Source: an uncultured cyanobacterium
GTDB lineage: Bacteria > Cyanobacteriota > Cyanobacteriia > PCC-6307 > Cyanobiaceae
NCBI GenBank assembly: GCA_903858015.1
Contig: CAIOGZ010000047.1
Span: forward strand, 1-57,119
DNA length: 57,119 nucleotides
Reading direction: 5' to 3'
Shown: one piece after another, positions 45,084 through 54,178 of the stretch
Numbering within the stretch: position 1 is the first letter of the stretch
How the letters are laid out: each line of letters starts with the position of its first letter
Program-made: the position numbers and the translations under genes
Notes under the pieces: model-generated
Database searches by the model: none
What the model was told of the DNA's origin: nothing
What the model saw: only the letters and a program-made list of their open reading frames with translations

Positions 45084-46481
45084 ATGAATACCACCGAACG
45101 GCAGGGCACCGTGGTGGTTGGCCTCGGTCGTTCCGGCCTCGGGGCTGCCCGCCTGTTGCGGGCTTTGGGGGAACCGGTACGGCTGGTGGAGAGCCGCAGC
45201 GATGCCGAGCTGGGCATCCAGGCTGCCGCCCTGCGGGCTGAAGGCATCGGGGTGGAATTGGGTCTTGGCTTGGATGCCGACCGCTTCGATGCCCTCGTTC
45301 CGCCGCCCGCCACCGTGGTGGTGAGCCCCGGCATCCGCTTCGACCACCCCGCCCTGGCCGAGCTGCGTCAACGCGGTGTAGCCGTGCAGGGGGAACTGGT
45401 GGCTGCCTGGCGGGTCGGCTGTTGCGTGCCCTGGATTGGCATCACTGGCACGAACGGCAAGACCACCGTCACCCAGCTGGTTCACCACCTGCTGCTGGCG
45501 GGCGGCCTCGATGCTCCCCTCTGCGGCAACGTCGGCACATCCGCCGCCGATGTGGTCCGCGAGCGGATTGTGGCCGCCGCCGGCCCGCGGCCGGATTGGC
45601 TGGTGGTGGAGCTGAGCAGTTATCAGATCGAGGCGGCCCCCGAGCTGGCCCCGCTGATCGGCATCTGGACCACCCTCACCCCCGACCACCTCGAACGCCA
45701 CGGCAGCCTGGAGGCCTACCGGGCCATCAAGCGCCAGCTGCTGGAGCGCTCCAGCCTGCGCATCCTCAACGCCGACGATCCCGACCTCCGCAGCCGTGCC
45801 GCCAGCTGGGACGAGGCCCGCTGGACCACCGCCGGCCCCCGCCAGGCCGCCCTGGCGGCTGGCATTGATCCCCACCTGTGGATCGAGGCCGGTGAGCTCT
45901 GGAATGGCGATGGCCCCCTCTTCCCGGCGGCGGCCCTGGCGATGCCCGGCGACCACAATCGCCAAAATCTGCTGCTGGCCACCGCCGCCGCCCTGGCTGC
46001 TGGCCTCAGCCCCGCCGCGATTGAGGCCGGCTGCCGCACCTTCCCCGGCGTGCCCCACCGCCTCGAACGCATCCGCGAGCACCAGGGCGTCACCTGGTAC
46101 AACGACAGCAAGGCGACGAACTATGACGCCGCCGAAGTGGCCCTGCGCGCCCTGGACGGGCCCCTGGTGGTGCTCGCTGGCGGCCAGGCCAAGCAGGGGG
46201 AGGCGGCCGGCTGGAGCACCAAGCTGCAGCAAAAGGCCGCCGCAGTGATCCTGTTCGGTGCGGCTCGGCAGCAGTTTGCCGAACTGCTAGCCAGCGGCGG
46301 CTACGGCGGTCGGCTGGAGAGCGTGGAGGGGTTGGATCAGGCGGTGCCCCTGGCGGCCGAGCTGGCCGAGGCCACCGGTAGCACCGCCGTGCTGCTCTCG
46401 CCAGCCTGCGCCAGCTTCGATCAATACACCGATTTCGAGGCCCGCGGCGACCATTTCCGCCGCCTGGTTCTGGCACGCTGA
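45084..46481 (+). CDS. murD: UDP-N-acetylmuramoyl-L-alanine:D-glutamate ligase
   Basis: MurD adds D-Glu to UDP-MurNAc-L-Ala in peptidoglycan synthesis. Motifs are VVVGLGRSGLGAARLL, the ATP loop GITGTNGKTTV, VVELSSYQIE, WTTLTPDHLERHG, MPGDHNRQNLLLA, and WYNDSKATNYDAA. Its 465 residues are normal. The ATG at 45084 is taken because the frame further upstream overlaps the tRNA. Confidence 0.96.
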   Translation: MNTTERQGTVVVGLGRSGLGAARLLRALGEPVRLVESRSDAELGIQAAALRAEGIGVELGLGLDADRFDALVPPPATVVVSPGIRFDHPALAELRQRGVAVQGELVAAWRVGCCVPWIGITGTNGKTTVTQLVHHLLLAGGLDAPLCGNVGTSAADVVRERIVAAAGPRPDWLVVELSSYQIEAAPELAPLIGIWTTLTPDHLERHGSLEAYRAIKRQLLERSSLRILNADDPDLRSRAASWDEARWTTAGPRQAALAAGIDPHLWIEAGELWNGDGPLFPAAALAMPGDHNRQNLLLATAAALAAGLSPAAIEAGCRTFPGVPHRLERIREHQGVTWYNDSKATNYDAAEVALRALDGPLVVLAGGQAKQGEAAGWSTKLQQKAAAVILFGAARQQFAELLASGGYGGRLESVEGLDQAVPLAAELAEATGSTAVLLSPACASFDQYTDFEARGDHFRRLVLAR

Positions 46482-46516
46482 GGGCCGCGAACCCTGGGCG
46501 CGCCGCGCCAACCCCG

Positions 46517-46978
46517 ATGGCCCATTGGTTGATGAAGAGCGAGCCGGATGTTTATGGCATCGCCCACCTGGAAGCGGACGGCACCACGCTCTGGGATGGG
46601 ATCCGCAACTACCAGGCCCGCAACTTCATGCGGGCGATGACGTTAGGCGATCGGGCCTTTTTTTACCATTCCAATGCCACGCCGCCCGGCATCGTCGGGT
46701 TGATGGAGGTGGTTGAAACAGGCCTCATCGACCCCAGTCAGTTTGATCCGGCTTCCCCCTATTTCGATCCCAAAGCAAGCCGCGAAGCGCCCCGCTGGGA
46801 TTGCGTCCGTCTGCGCTATCAGCGCAGCTTCCGCCAAATGCTGAGCCTCGCCAGCTTGCGGGAGCAGTTCGATGCTGAGGCCTTGCCGCTGGTGCGGCGG
46901 GGCAGCCGCCTCTCGATCCTTCCGGTGACTGAGGCCAGTGCCCTGCGGATCTACGGGCTGCTCGGTGAAGCGCCCTGA
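46517..46978 (+). CDS. EVE-domain (PUA-like) protein
   Basis: The 153-residue protein is a single EVE domain (HWLMKSEPDVYGI, LWDGIRNYQARNFMRAM, RAFFYHSNATPPGIVGLMEV). EVE domains are PUA-like folds that bind modified bases in DNA or RNA; the function of the stand-alone bacterial form is not settled. It is intact and lies 35 bp after murD. Confidence 0.9.
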   Translation: MAHWLMKSEPDVYGIAHLEADGTTLWDGIRNYQARNFMRAMTLGDRAFFYHSNATPPGIVGLMEVVETGLIDPSQFDPASPYFDPKASREAPRWDCVRLRYQRSFRQMLSLASLREQFDAEALPLVRRGSRLSILPVTEASALRIYGLLGEAP

Positions 46979-46982
46979 GCGC

Positions 46983-47447
46983 TCAGGCGGCATGGCGCCG
47001 GGGCTGGCGCAGGCCTGGCCCGGGGATCGGTGGCTGGCCCCGTTGGGGCCCGGGGCGGTTGGCTGGGGAATCGCGCTGATTGGGTAGGGGGCCAAAGCCC
47101 CTGGCGCTGGGGAAGAGGTTGGCGAGGTAGCAGCGCGTTACGCCCCGGTTCTGCACACCGTGCTGCACCAGAAATCCCGCCAAGGCCGCCTGAACCAGCC
47201 GGTATTGATCCCAGTGGGGATGGCGTTCGATGAACTGGCCCATGGCCCTCAGCAGCTGGAGTGGCACTTCAGCCCGCAGGCTCACCATGGCTTCGTCGTC
47301 CTGCCCGGTGCTGGGGGGTGCCTGGCTGGGGCGCCCATCGCTGCCGCTGGCCTCGCTCTGCCCACCCGGTCGTTGCCTCGCTACGCCCATCGGCTGCAGT
47401 CCCCCGCTGATAGCCCCTAGTTGTCCATACCGAAGCGGTGCCGTCAA
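46983..47447 (-). CDS. DUF2811 protein
   Basis: The core (VSLRAEVPLQLLRAMGQFIE, RHPHWDQYRLVQAALAGFLV, QNRGVTRCYLANLF) matches the small cyanobacterial DUF2811 family of unknown function. Flanking N- and C-terminal stretches are Gly/Pro/Arg-rich and poorly structured. The true start may be at Met54 (47288), which would give a ~100-residue protein. It converges on the EVE gene with a 4-bp gap. Confidence 0.75.
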   Translation of the reverse strand: MTAPLRYGQLGAISGGLQPMGVARQRPGGQSEASGSDGRPSQAPPSTGQDDEAMVSLRAEVPLQLLRAMGQFIERHPHWDQYRLVQAALAGFLVQHGVQNRGVTRCYLANLFPSARGFGPLPNQRDSPANRPGPQRGQPPIPGPGLRQPRRHAA

Positions 47448-47819
47448 ATCGGCCCTGCCCCCCCAGCGGGCCGTCCGTCCCAGGATGAGATCGCGGCTTG
47501 AGCCAGGGTTGGGCGCCGCCGCCCTGCTGGCCAGCAGGGCTACGGCACCGTTTGGGGCTCGGCGTCAAGGCTGGCCGGCTGGATCGACCGGTTCTCCCCC
47601 GAAGCCTGTTGGAAGGGGCCTTGACCTGGGGAAAAGCAGGGGAAAAGCAGCCTTGGTTGGGGAATGGACCAGGAAAACAGACACGATCAGGATTGCTGAT
47701 CGAAGCCAAGCTGGCGCAGGGTTCTCAAGCTTGATCGGATCGCGGTTGCGCTCGCTGACCAGCCCGTTCGGCCCATCGCTGGCCTGGATCGCTGCCGCTG
47801 CACGACGCCGCCGTGCCCC
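47448..47819. other. Intergenic stretch without a supported gene
   Basis: The 372 bp between the DUF2811 and DUF1818 genes show only unconvincing short frames. A local duplication (GGGGAAAAGCAG, twice) lies at about 47628-47652. The region should hold the DUF2811 promoter. No tRNA or other structured RNA was recognised. Confidence 0.45.
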
Positions 47820-48221
47820 TCAAGGCTGCAGGGGTGGCAGCGCCGCCAAGGCCGCCGCCATCGCTTCGCTCGCCGCCGCTGGCCAGCTTCCCTCCAGGGC
47901 CCTGCAGCCGGCGGCGGGCGTGAGCACAAAGCGCAGACTCCAGCTGGCACGATCGCCGGCCAGCGCCAGCCAAAGTTCGCCACCGCCACAGGCCATCGCC
48001 AGCTCCAGATCGAGGGCCTCCTCGGCCATCAGGGTCGGCTGCAGCGATCGGTGCTGGTCCACCAGGGTCGTCACCCCCCGCCGCAGTGCCTCGGCCTCAG
48101 CGGCGGTGAGTTCGGCGGCCCAGCCGCCGCTGCTCGGATCGCCGCCGCCGATTAACACGGCAAAGGGCAGGCGGTCTGGGTCGAATACCAGCCGCCAGCC
48201 CTCGCCTTCACGCACGTCCAT
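47820..48221 (-). CDS. DUF1818 protein
   Basis: The 133-residue protein matches cyanobacterial DUF1818, whose fold resembles a plant single-strand DNA-binding regulator (EGEGWRLVFDP, AVLIGGGDP, WAAELTAAEAEALRRGV, ELWLALAGDRASWSLRFVL). Its function is unknown. It follows rpoZ by 26 bp on the same strand and is probably co-transcribed with it. Confidence 0.85.
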   Translation of the reverse strand: MDVREGEGWRLVFDPDRLPFAVLIGGGDPSSGGWAAELTAAEAEALRRGVTTLVDQHRSLQPTLMAEEALDLELAMACGGGELWLALAGDRASWSLRFVLTPAAGCRALEGSWPAAASEAMAAALAALPPLQP

Positions 48222-48247
48222 CTGCTGCCAACTCAGCCGCTGCCAAC

Positions 48248-48487
48248 TCAGCCGGGCAGCAGATCGGGTTGGTCCTGTTCGTCGGAAAGTTCGATGATGG
48301 CCCGCTGCACAGGCTTGATCATCGAATCATCCAGCAGGCCGTCGAAGTCGTCGAAGCGGCGCTGCTTGGCCCGAAAGGCGATCCGAACGGTGGTGAGATA
48401 GCGATTGTTGGCATGGCGGATCAGACTTTCCGCCCGCTGGGCTAATTCCTTGGGGCTCACCGGGGGGCTGTTGGGGATCGTCGTCAA
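48248..48487 (-). CDS. rpoZ: RNA polymerase omega subunit
   Basis: The 79-residue protein has the cyanobacterial omega pattern ([53 protein letters not shown]). Omega helps assemble RNA polymerase by latching onto the beta' subunit. The start codon appears to be TTG at 48487. It is divergent from the Hsp70-like gene. Confidence 0.9.
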   Translation of the reverse strand: MTTIPNSPPVSPKELAQRAESLIRHANNRYLTTVRIAFRAKQRRFDDFDGLLDDSMIKPVQRAIIELSDEQDQPDLLPG

Positions 48488-48560
48488 GGGTTCCGAAAGT
48501 CGGGGCCACCCGCCAGCCTAGGTGACAACTGCTGGCACCACCTTTCATGCCAGGAACCCC

Positions 48561-50144
48561 ATGCCCGGAACCCTCGCCATCGATCTCGGTAGCAGCTCCA
48601 CCGTGGTGGCGTGGCAGGACGGCACGGCCGCCCCGGCGCGGCTACTGCGCCTTGCCCCCTACGCCCTCGATGATCCGGCCGTGGTGCCGAGCCTGATCTG
48701 GCTGGCCGCCCCCGACGGCGAAGCAGGCGCCCTGGTGGGGCGCCAGGTGCTGGAGGCGGGCCTGGCCGATGGCGATGGCCCGGGCCTCTGCCGCGATTTC
48801 AAGCGCCGCATCGGCGCGGCAGCGATGACCGGCTCTGCCGGTTTCGGGGCCAGCCCAGCAGCGGAAGGCACCTGGCTATCCCCAGAGGCGGCCGGAGCGC
48901 TGCTGCTGCGGCGGATCTGGCGGGCCCTGCCGCCCGAGCTGGTGCCCGAGCGCTTGGTGCTCACGGCCCCGATTGACAGCTATCGCGGTTATCGCCAGTG
49001 GCTGCGCCAGGTCTGCGGGGAGCTGGCGGTGCCGGAGCTGGCCCTGGTGGATGAACCCACCGCGGCAGCGATCGGGGCCGGCCTTGCCCCGGGCAGTCGG
49101 GTGCTGGTGGTGGACCTCGGCGGCGGCACCATCGACCTCTCGCTGGTGGTGCTGGAGGGGGGCCAGGGGCGGGCGGCTCCGATGGCCCAGCTGCTGCGCT
49201 TCGCCGGTCGCGACCTCGACAGCCATGCCCAGGCCCTGCGCACGGCCCGGGTGGTCGGCAAGGCGGGCCTGGCCCTCGGCGGCCGCGACATCGACCGTTG
49301 GATCGCCGCCGAACTCTGCCCTGGGGTGGTGCCCGATGGGGAGTTGTTGCGGCTGGCCGAGGCGCTCAAGTGCCAGTTGAGCGGTTCGGAGCAGGCGGTC
49401 CGACTCTGGAGTCCTCCGGGCCAGGCCCCGCGGGAACTGCGGCTCGAGCGCCGCCGTTTCGAGGCCCTGCTGCAGCAGCGTGGGCTGCTGGAGCAGCTGG
49501 ATGCCCTGCTCGAGACTGTCTGGGCTGGAGCCCGGCGGGAGGGCTTGGCCCAGACCGCCATCGATGCGGTGCTGCCGGTGGGGGGGAGCAGTCGCATCCC
49601 CTTGATTCGCCGCTGGCTGCAGGAGCGCTGCGCCGGCGTGCCGCTGCGGGGAGAGCGGCCGATCGAGGCGGTCGCCCTCGGTGCCCTGGCCTTGACCCCG
49701 GGCGTGAGAGTCCAAGACGTGTTGCGCCGGGGGGTGTCGCTGCGCTGTTGGGACCGGCGCAGCGCGGCCCACCGTTGGCATCCCCTCTTCGTGGCGGGCC
49801 AGAGTTGGCCCACGACCAGTCCGCTGGAGTTGGTCTTGGCCTGCAGCCTTGATGGCCAGCAGGCGCTGGAGCTGGTGCTGGGCGAACCGCAGCCCGAGCA
49901 ACGCGCCGAGGTGGTGTTCCGCGATGGCGTGCCGCTGCTGCGGCGGCGGCCGGCCGGCGAAGCGGCGGTGGAGCCCTGGGCGGAAACCCTGGCCCCGCTG
50001 GCTTTGCAACCGCCCGGTCAGGCCGGCGAAGATCGGCTGCGGCTGCGCTTCCAGGTCGACGCCGAAGCCCAGATTGTGCTGGAAGGAGACGACCTGGCCA
50101 CCGGAGAGCGCCTCGAACCGCGGCGGCTGGGGCCGGTGCGCTGA
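48561..50144 (+). CDS. Hsp70-like protein lacking a standard substrate-binding domain
   Basis: The ATPase half is recognised by LAIDLGSSSTVVAW, LVDEPTAAAIGAG, VVDLGGGTIDLSLV and VLPVGGSSRIPLI, in the order expected for the actin-like ATPase. The protein is 527 residues, against ~630-640 for DnaK, and after about residue 390 the sequence does not resemble the DnaK peptide-binding domain. It is a cyanobacterial Hsp70 paralogue of unknown client. The ATG at 48561 is chosen because GTLAIDLG should be near the N-terminus. The next gene encodes a membrane-anchored protein that may be its partner. Confidence 0.87.
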   Translation: MPGTLAIDLGSSSTVVAWQDGTAAPARLLRLAPYALDDPAVVPSLIWLAAPDGEAGALVGRQVLEAGLADGDGPGLCRDFKRRIGAAAMTGSAGFGASPAAEGTWLSPEAAGALLLRRIWRALPPELVPERLVLTAPIDSYRGYRQWLRQVCGELAVPELALVDEPTAAAIGAGLAPGSRVLVVDLGGGTIDLSLVVLEGGQGRAAPMAQLLRFAGRDLDSHAQALRTARVVGKAGLALGGRDIDRWIAAELCPGVVPDGELLRLAEALKCQLSGSEQAVRLWSPPGQAPRELRLERRRFEALLQQRGLLEQLDALLETVWAGARREGLAQTAIDAVLPVGGSSRIPLIRRWLQERCAGVPLRGERPIEAVALGALALTPGVRVQDVLRRGVSLRCWDRRSAAHRWHPLFVAGQSWPTTSPLELVLACSLDGQQALELVLGEPQPEQRAEVVFRDGVPLLRRRPAGEAAVEPWAETLAPLALQPPGQAGEDRLRLRFQVDAEAQIVLEGDDLATGERLEPRRLGPVR

Positions 50145-50211
50145 GCGACCACCGCAGCCAGACTGGCCGATCGAGCCTGCATACAACAGGCAGATTGACC
50201 CCAACTCCCCC

Positions 50212-51039
50212 TTGGCCCGCCGCCGGCGCCTACCCCCTCTCCTAGGTCTGGCCTTGATCTTCGCCATGGTGGCGATAGCGATCGGCTTGGCCGCTTGGTG
50301 GCAACGCCAGCTTTCCGTCCAGTTGGCTGCAGCTGCGGAGCGCGGCCAACTGGACGCCTGCCTGCGCTACAGCAGCCAACTGCATGCCCTGCGCTGGTTA
50401 CCCGGCCATCCCCCCCACGACCAGGACCGTTGCCGGCGTGCCAAGGCCAGCCTGCTCTGGCAACGCCAGCAATGGGCTGAGGCCCTGCAGCTGCAACGCC
50501 AGCTGCTGGCTTCCCCTGCCGTCACGAGCGCCGACCGGCAGCGCTTCAACGATTGGCAAGCGGAGTTGCACCACACGGCCCTAAGCCGTTTTCGCGCCGG
50601 AGACCTCAAGGGGGCCCTGGCCGCCTTGGCGCCGATCGGCGAAGACCACCGCGCCGATGGCAACGCCCTCGGCGACCAGCTGCGCCAGAACTGGAATCGC
50701 AATCGGCTCGAATCCGAGCGGGCCTCGAAGCTGGTGGGCCAGGCCCGTTGGTGGGAGGCCCTCGACAGCCTGCACCGGCTCGACCACCCCTGGTGGCAGC
50801 GCCAGGCTCAACAGCTCAACCGGCGCGTGCAGCAGGGCCTCGCCTTGCTGAAGCAAACCGACTCTGAGCACGATGGCCACGGCGACCTGCCCCACACGGT
50901 GCCGGTGGCGCAGTTGGATGCTGAGGTTGGTAAGCGCATCGCCGCCGGTTTGGACGAATGGAAGGCCTTCGAAGCCGCCTGCCGTGCCCTGGGCGGCAGG
51001 GTGGTGGAGGCGGGTCCGGAAACGGCCTGCCAGCGCTGA
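50212..51039 (+). CDS. Membrane-anchored protein of unknown function downstream of the Hsp70-like gene
   Basis: A basic stretch (ARRRRLPP) precedes one transmembrane helix (LLGLALIFAMVAIAIGLAAW). A ~240-residue soluble part follows, with TPR-like helical text rich in Gln, Arg and Ala (ACLRYSSQLHALRWL, WAEALQLQRQLLAS, GDLKGALAALAPIGED, WWEALDSLHRLDHPWW). No family is recognised with certainty. The start is uncertain; a TTG at 50212 is assumed because no ATG precedes the helix. The short gap after the Hsp70-like gene suggests a shared operon, perhaps tethering the chaperone to the membrane (inference). Confidence 0.65.
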   Translation: MARRRRLPPLLGLALIFAMVAIAIGLAAWWQRQLSVQLAAAAERGQLDACLRYSSQLHALRWLPGHPPHDQDRCRRAKASLLWQRQQWAEALQLQRQLLASPAVTSADRQRFNDWQAELHHTALSRFRAGDLKGALAALAPIGEDHRADGNALGDQLRQNWNRNRLESERASKLVGQARWWEALDSLHRLDHPWWQRQAQQLNRRVQQGLALLKQTDSEHDGHGDLPHTVPVAQLDAEVGKRIAAGLDEWKAFEAACRALGGRVVEAGPETACQR

Positions 51040-51083
51040 TCGGGCCATGACAAGATGAAGTCCAGAGTCGGTGAGCAGAAACG

Positions 51084-51302
51084 ATGCAGCCAAACGACCG
51101 CGTCAAGGTGTCGTCCAGCGTGGTGGTCTTCACCCACCCAGCCCATCGCGGCTCCGCTTTCGACCTGGAGGGCCAGGAGGGCGAGGTGCTCCAGGTGCTC
51201 AACGACTGGAAAGGTCGCCCGATCAGCCCAACCCTGCCGGTGGTGGTGGCCTTCGGCAAATTTCGGGCCCACTTCCGCGAAGACGAACTCACCCTGGTCT
51301 GA
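51084..51302 (+). CDS. ftrV: Ferredoxin-thioredoxin reductase variable chain
   Basis: The 72-residue SH3-like protein matches the variable chain of FTR (MQPNDRVKVSSSVVVFTHPA, AFDLEGQEGEVLQVLNDW, KGRPISPTLPVVVAFGKF, AHFREDELTLV). It stabilises the catalytic chain, which passes electrons from ferredoxin to thioredoxin. The catalytic chain (ftrC) is not in this window. It converges on pyrR. Confidence 0.93.
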   Translation: MQPNDRVKVSSSVVVFTHPAHRGSAFDLEGQEGEVLQVLNDWKGRPISPTLPVVVAFGKFRAHFREDELTLV

Positions 51303-51330
51303 GCGTCACACCAGCAGCGCCGCCGCCGGT

Positions 51331-51927
51331 TCAGGGGCGTAGCAGGTAGACACCCTCGGCGCCATCAATGGTCTGCAGGCAGAGCTGGATCGATTCCTGG
51401 CGGGTGGTGGGCACGGAGCGGCCGCAGAAGTCGGGTTGGATCGGCAGTTCCCTGTGCCCCCGGTCCACCATGGCCAGCAGCTGGACCCGCAGCGGCCGGC
51501 CCCAGGTGTGGAGGGCCTCCAGGGCGGCTCGCACGGTCCGACCGGTGAAGATCACATCATCCACCAGCACCACATGGCGGCCGTCCACGGAGGCTGGCAG
51601 CTGGGTGGCCTCCCCCAGCCGGGTTCCAACCCGCTCCAGGTCGTCGCGGTGGAAGGTGGGATCGATGCTGCCGTGCTCGATCGGGTGGCCGCACAGCACG
51701 CCAAGCCGGGCCGCAAGCACGCGGGCTAGGGCCACGCCACGGGTGGGGATGCCGAGCAGCAGCAGCGACGAGCTGTCGGCGGCACTCTCCAAGACTTGGG
51801 AAGCGAGCCGATCAAGGGTGCGCCCCAGTTCGGCTTCCGAGAGGAGTTCAAGCCGCTGATCCCAACGCGGACGGGCAGCCTGGTCTGGGGCTTCGCCTGG
51901 TTGGGCGCGGTGGATGGGGGCTGCCAA
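51331..51927 (-). CDS. pyrR: PyrR bifunctional regulator / uracil phosphoribosyltransferase
   Basis: The phosphoribosyltransferase fold is shown by LLLLGIPTRGVALARVLA, IDPTFHRDDLERVG and the PRPP motif VVLVDDVIFTGRTVRAAL, then VDRGHRELPIQPDFCG. PyrR binds pyr mRNA leaders in Gram-positive bacteria and can make UMP from uracil. In cyanobacteria the regulatory role is less clear. Its 198 residues include a short N-terminal extension. It is divergent from gpmI. Confidence 0.93.
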   Translation of the reverse strand: MAAPIHRAQPGEAPDQAARPRWDQRLELLSEAELGRTLDRLASQVLESAADSSSLLLLGIPTRGVALARVLAARLGVLCGHPIEHGSIDPTFHRDDLERVGTRLGEATQLPASVDGRHVVLVDDVIFTGRTVRAALEALHTWGRPLRVQLLAMVDRGHRELPIQPDFCGRSVPTTRQESIQLCLQTIDGAEGVYLLRP

Positions 51928-51974
51928 GGGAGGGTGCCGCCGCGAAGTTGCTCAGGGTTGGGATCGTAGGCGGG

Positions 51975-52018
51975 GATTCCAACCAGCTTCAGCTTGCTGC
52001 CATGGGCAGGTTGGAATC
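51975..52018. other. Long stem-loop between pyrR and gpmI
   Basis: GATTCCAACC (51975-51984) is perfectly complementary to GGTTGGAATC (52009-52018). Inside the loop CTGCC and GGCAG form a second hairpin around ATG. The structure lies ~48 bp upstream of the pyrR start on one strand and ~146 bp upstream of the gpmI start on the other. It could be a 5'-leader element or a small RNA. No known family was recognised. Confidence 0.5.
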
Positions 52019-52164
52019 GCACCGCTGGAGGGCCATCAGGGCCTACGGCCGAAATACAACGGGCGCGTGTGCACAAAGCCTGACTTGCGGCCTCACTTGG
52101 AGGGGGTTCACTCACACCGTTGTAGGTTGGCCGAGGCACACGCAAGAATTCGCTGGCCAATCGG

Positions 52165-53850
52165 GTGAACGCAGCTTCTTCGCCACAGCACCCATCCCTT
52201 GGCAAGGGTCCGGTCCACGGTTTGGCCGCCACCGACGAGCGACCTGCCTTAGCCAAATCCCCATCGATTGCTCCTGTAGTGCTGGCCATCCTGGATGGCT
52301 GGGGCTATGGCGCCGATGTTGATCACAATGCGGTCCGCGCCGCCGCCACGCCGGTGATGGATGCCCTCTGGCATGCCTATCCCCACACCCTGATTGAGGC
52401 CAGTGGCGGCGCCGTAGGCCTGCCCGACGAGCAGATGGGGAATTCGGAGGTGGGCCATCTCACCATCGGATCCGGTCGGATCATTCGTCAGGAGTTGGTG
52501 AGGATTAGCCATGCGGTGCGCCATGGCAGCCTGGCCAGCAATGCCGCCCTCAATACGCTCGCCGACACCCTGGTGGCCGATGGCGGCACCCTGCACCTGA
52601 TCGGTCTCTGCTCCGATGGCGGTGTTCACAGCCATCTCGATCACTTGGGAGGGCTGCTTCACTGGGCTGCCGCCCGCGGCCTCAGCGACGTTTGCATCCA
52701 TGTCGTGACCGACGGCCGCGACACCGCACCGAATAGCGCTCCCGCTTTCCTGGCCACGATTGAGCAGCAGATCGCCGCTGCTGGCATCGGGCGGATCGCC
52801 ACCCTCTGCGGCCGTTACTGGGCGATGGATCGGGACAACCGTTGGGAACGCACCGAAAAGGCCTACCGCCTCCTCACCGAAGAGAGCCCGCTGCACAACG
52901 CAAGCCCCAGAGAAATTCTTGAGGCCTCCTATGCGGCGGGCATCACCGATGAATTCCTTGAGCCGGTGCGGCTCAGCCCCAGCCTGATCCAGCCGGGTGA
53001 TGGGCTGATTTGCTTCAACTTCCGTCCCGATCGGGTACGCCAGCTGGTGCGGGCCCTGGTGTTAGAGGAGTTCAGCGATTTCGAGCGGCGGCGGATCACG
53101 CCTCTCCACATCGTCACCTTCACCCAGTACGAGAAGGGCTTGCCCGTTGCCGTGGCATTTCCGCCGGAATCGCTCGATGGTTTGCTGGGTCAGGTGGTTT
53201 CCGACCACGGCCTGCGCCAGTTACGCACCGCCGAAACCGAAAAGTATCCCCATGTCACCTACTTCATGAACGGGGGCATCGAGCAGGCCTTTCCGGGTGA
53301 AGACCGCCACCTGGTTCCTTCACCCCGGGTGGCTACCTACGACCAGGCGCCGGCGATGTCTGCCGACAAGCTCACCGAGAGCTGCATCGCTGCGATACAG
53401 AAAGGCATCTATTCCCTGGTGGTGATCAACTACGCCAACCCGGACATGGTCGGCCACACCGGCCAGATGCACGCCACTACCGAGGCCGTCACCACCGTCG
53501 ACCGTTGTGTCGGTCGGCTGATGGAAGCCACCAACCGCATGGGTGGCACGCTGTTGATCACCGCCGACCATGGCAATGCCGAGATGATGCAGGGAGCCGA
53601 TGGCCGCCCATGGACGGCCCACACCACGAACCCCGTGCCCGTGATCCTCATCGAAGGCGAACAACGCAAACTGCCGGGCCACGGCACCAACGTCCAACTG
53701 CGCGACCATGGCGGCCTCGCCGACATCGCCCCCACCCTGCTGGCCATCCTCGGACTGCCCAAGCCGGAACGGATGACGGGCGTTTCCCTGATCGTGCCCG
53801 TTGAAAGCACCAGCCCCACCAGTCGGATCCCCCAGAGCTTGGGGGTCTGA
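52165..53850 (+). CDS. gpmI: 2,3-bisphosphoglycerate-independent phosphoglycerate mutase
   Basis: GpmI interconverts 3- and 2-phosphoglycerate with two Mn ions. Motifs are [29 protein letters not shown] with the catalytic Ser, [46 protein letters not shown], and [10 protein letters not shown]. The start is a GTG at 52165, giving 561 residues with a ~35-residue non-conserved N-terminus; a later start is possible. secG follows after 88 bp. Confidence 0.95.
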   Translation: MNAASSPQHPSLGKGPVHGLAATDERPALAKSPSIAPVVLAILDGWGYGADVDHNAVRAAATPVMDALWHAYPHTLIEASGGAVGLPDEQMGNSEVGHLTIGSGRIIRQELVRISHAVRHGSLASNAALNTLADTLVADGGTLHLIGLCSDGGVHSHLDHLGGLLHWAAARGLSDVCIHVVTDGRDTAPNSAPAFLATIEQQIAAAGIGRIATLCGRYWAMDRDNRWERTEKAYRLLTEESPLHNASPREILEASYAAGITDEFLEPVRLSPSLIQPGDGLICFNFRPDRVRQLVRALVLEEFSDFERRRITPLHIVTFTQYEKGLPVAVAFPPESLDGLLGQVVSDHGLRQLRTAETEKYPHVTYFMNGGIEQAFPGEDRHLVPSPRVATYDQAPAMSADKLTESCIAAIQKGIYSLVVINYANPDMVGHTGQMHATTEAVTTVDRCVGRLMEATNRMGGTLLITADHGNAEMMQGADGRPWTAHTTNPVPVILIEGEQRKLPGHGTNVQLRDHGGLADIAPTLLAILGLPKPERMTGVSLIVPVESTSPTSRIPQSLGV

Positions 53851-53938
53851 GGCTGGCTAGGACCTGGTTGTAGCTTGGCCAGATCTGCCAAGCGCTGCTG
53901 GAGCAGCTCCTGCCCATTCTTTTCCCACTCCCCAGCCG

Positions 53939-54169
53939 ATGCTCAAAACCGTGATCTCTTCGCTCTGGATGCTCAGCGGCGTGCTGCTGATCGTCAGTGT
54001 GCTGCTCCACAGCCCCAAGGGTGACGGGATGGGGGGGCTGGCCTCTAGCGGCGGCTCCATGTTCTCCAGTGCCCGCAGCGCCGAGCAAACCCTCAACCGC
54101 ATCAGTTGGACGCTGCTGGCCCTGTTTCTTGGGCTGGCCGTGGTGCTCAGTGCTGGCTGGCTTGGTTAG
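53939..54169 (+). CDS. secG: Protein translocase subunit SecG
   Basis: The 76-residue protein has two transmembrane helices (VISSLWMLSGVLLIVSVLLH and ISWTLLALFLGLAVVLSAGW) joined by the conserved loop SPKGDGMGGLASSGGSMFSS. SecG is part of the SecYEG channel of the inner membrane. The next gene starts 9 bp after the stop. Confidence 0.93.
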   Translation: MLKTVISSLWMLSGVLLIVSVLLHSPKGDGMGGLASSGGSMFSSARSAEQTLNRISWTLLALFLGLAVVLSAGWLG

Positions 54170-54178
54170 GCAACGGCG

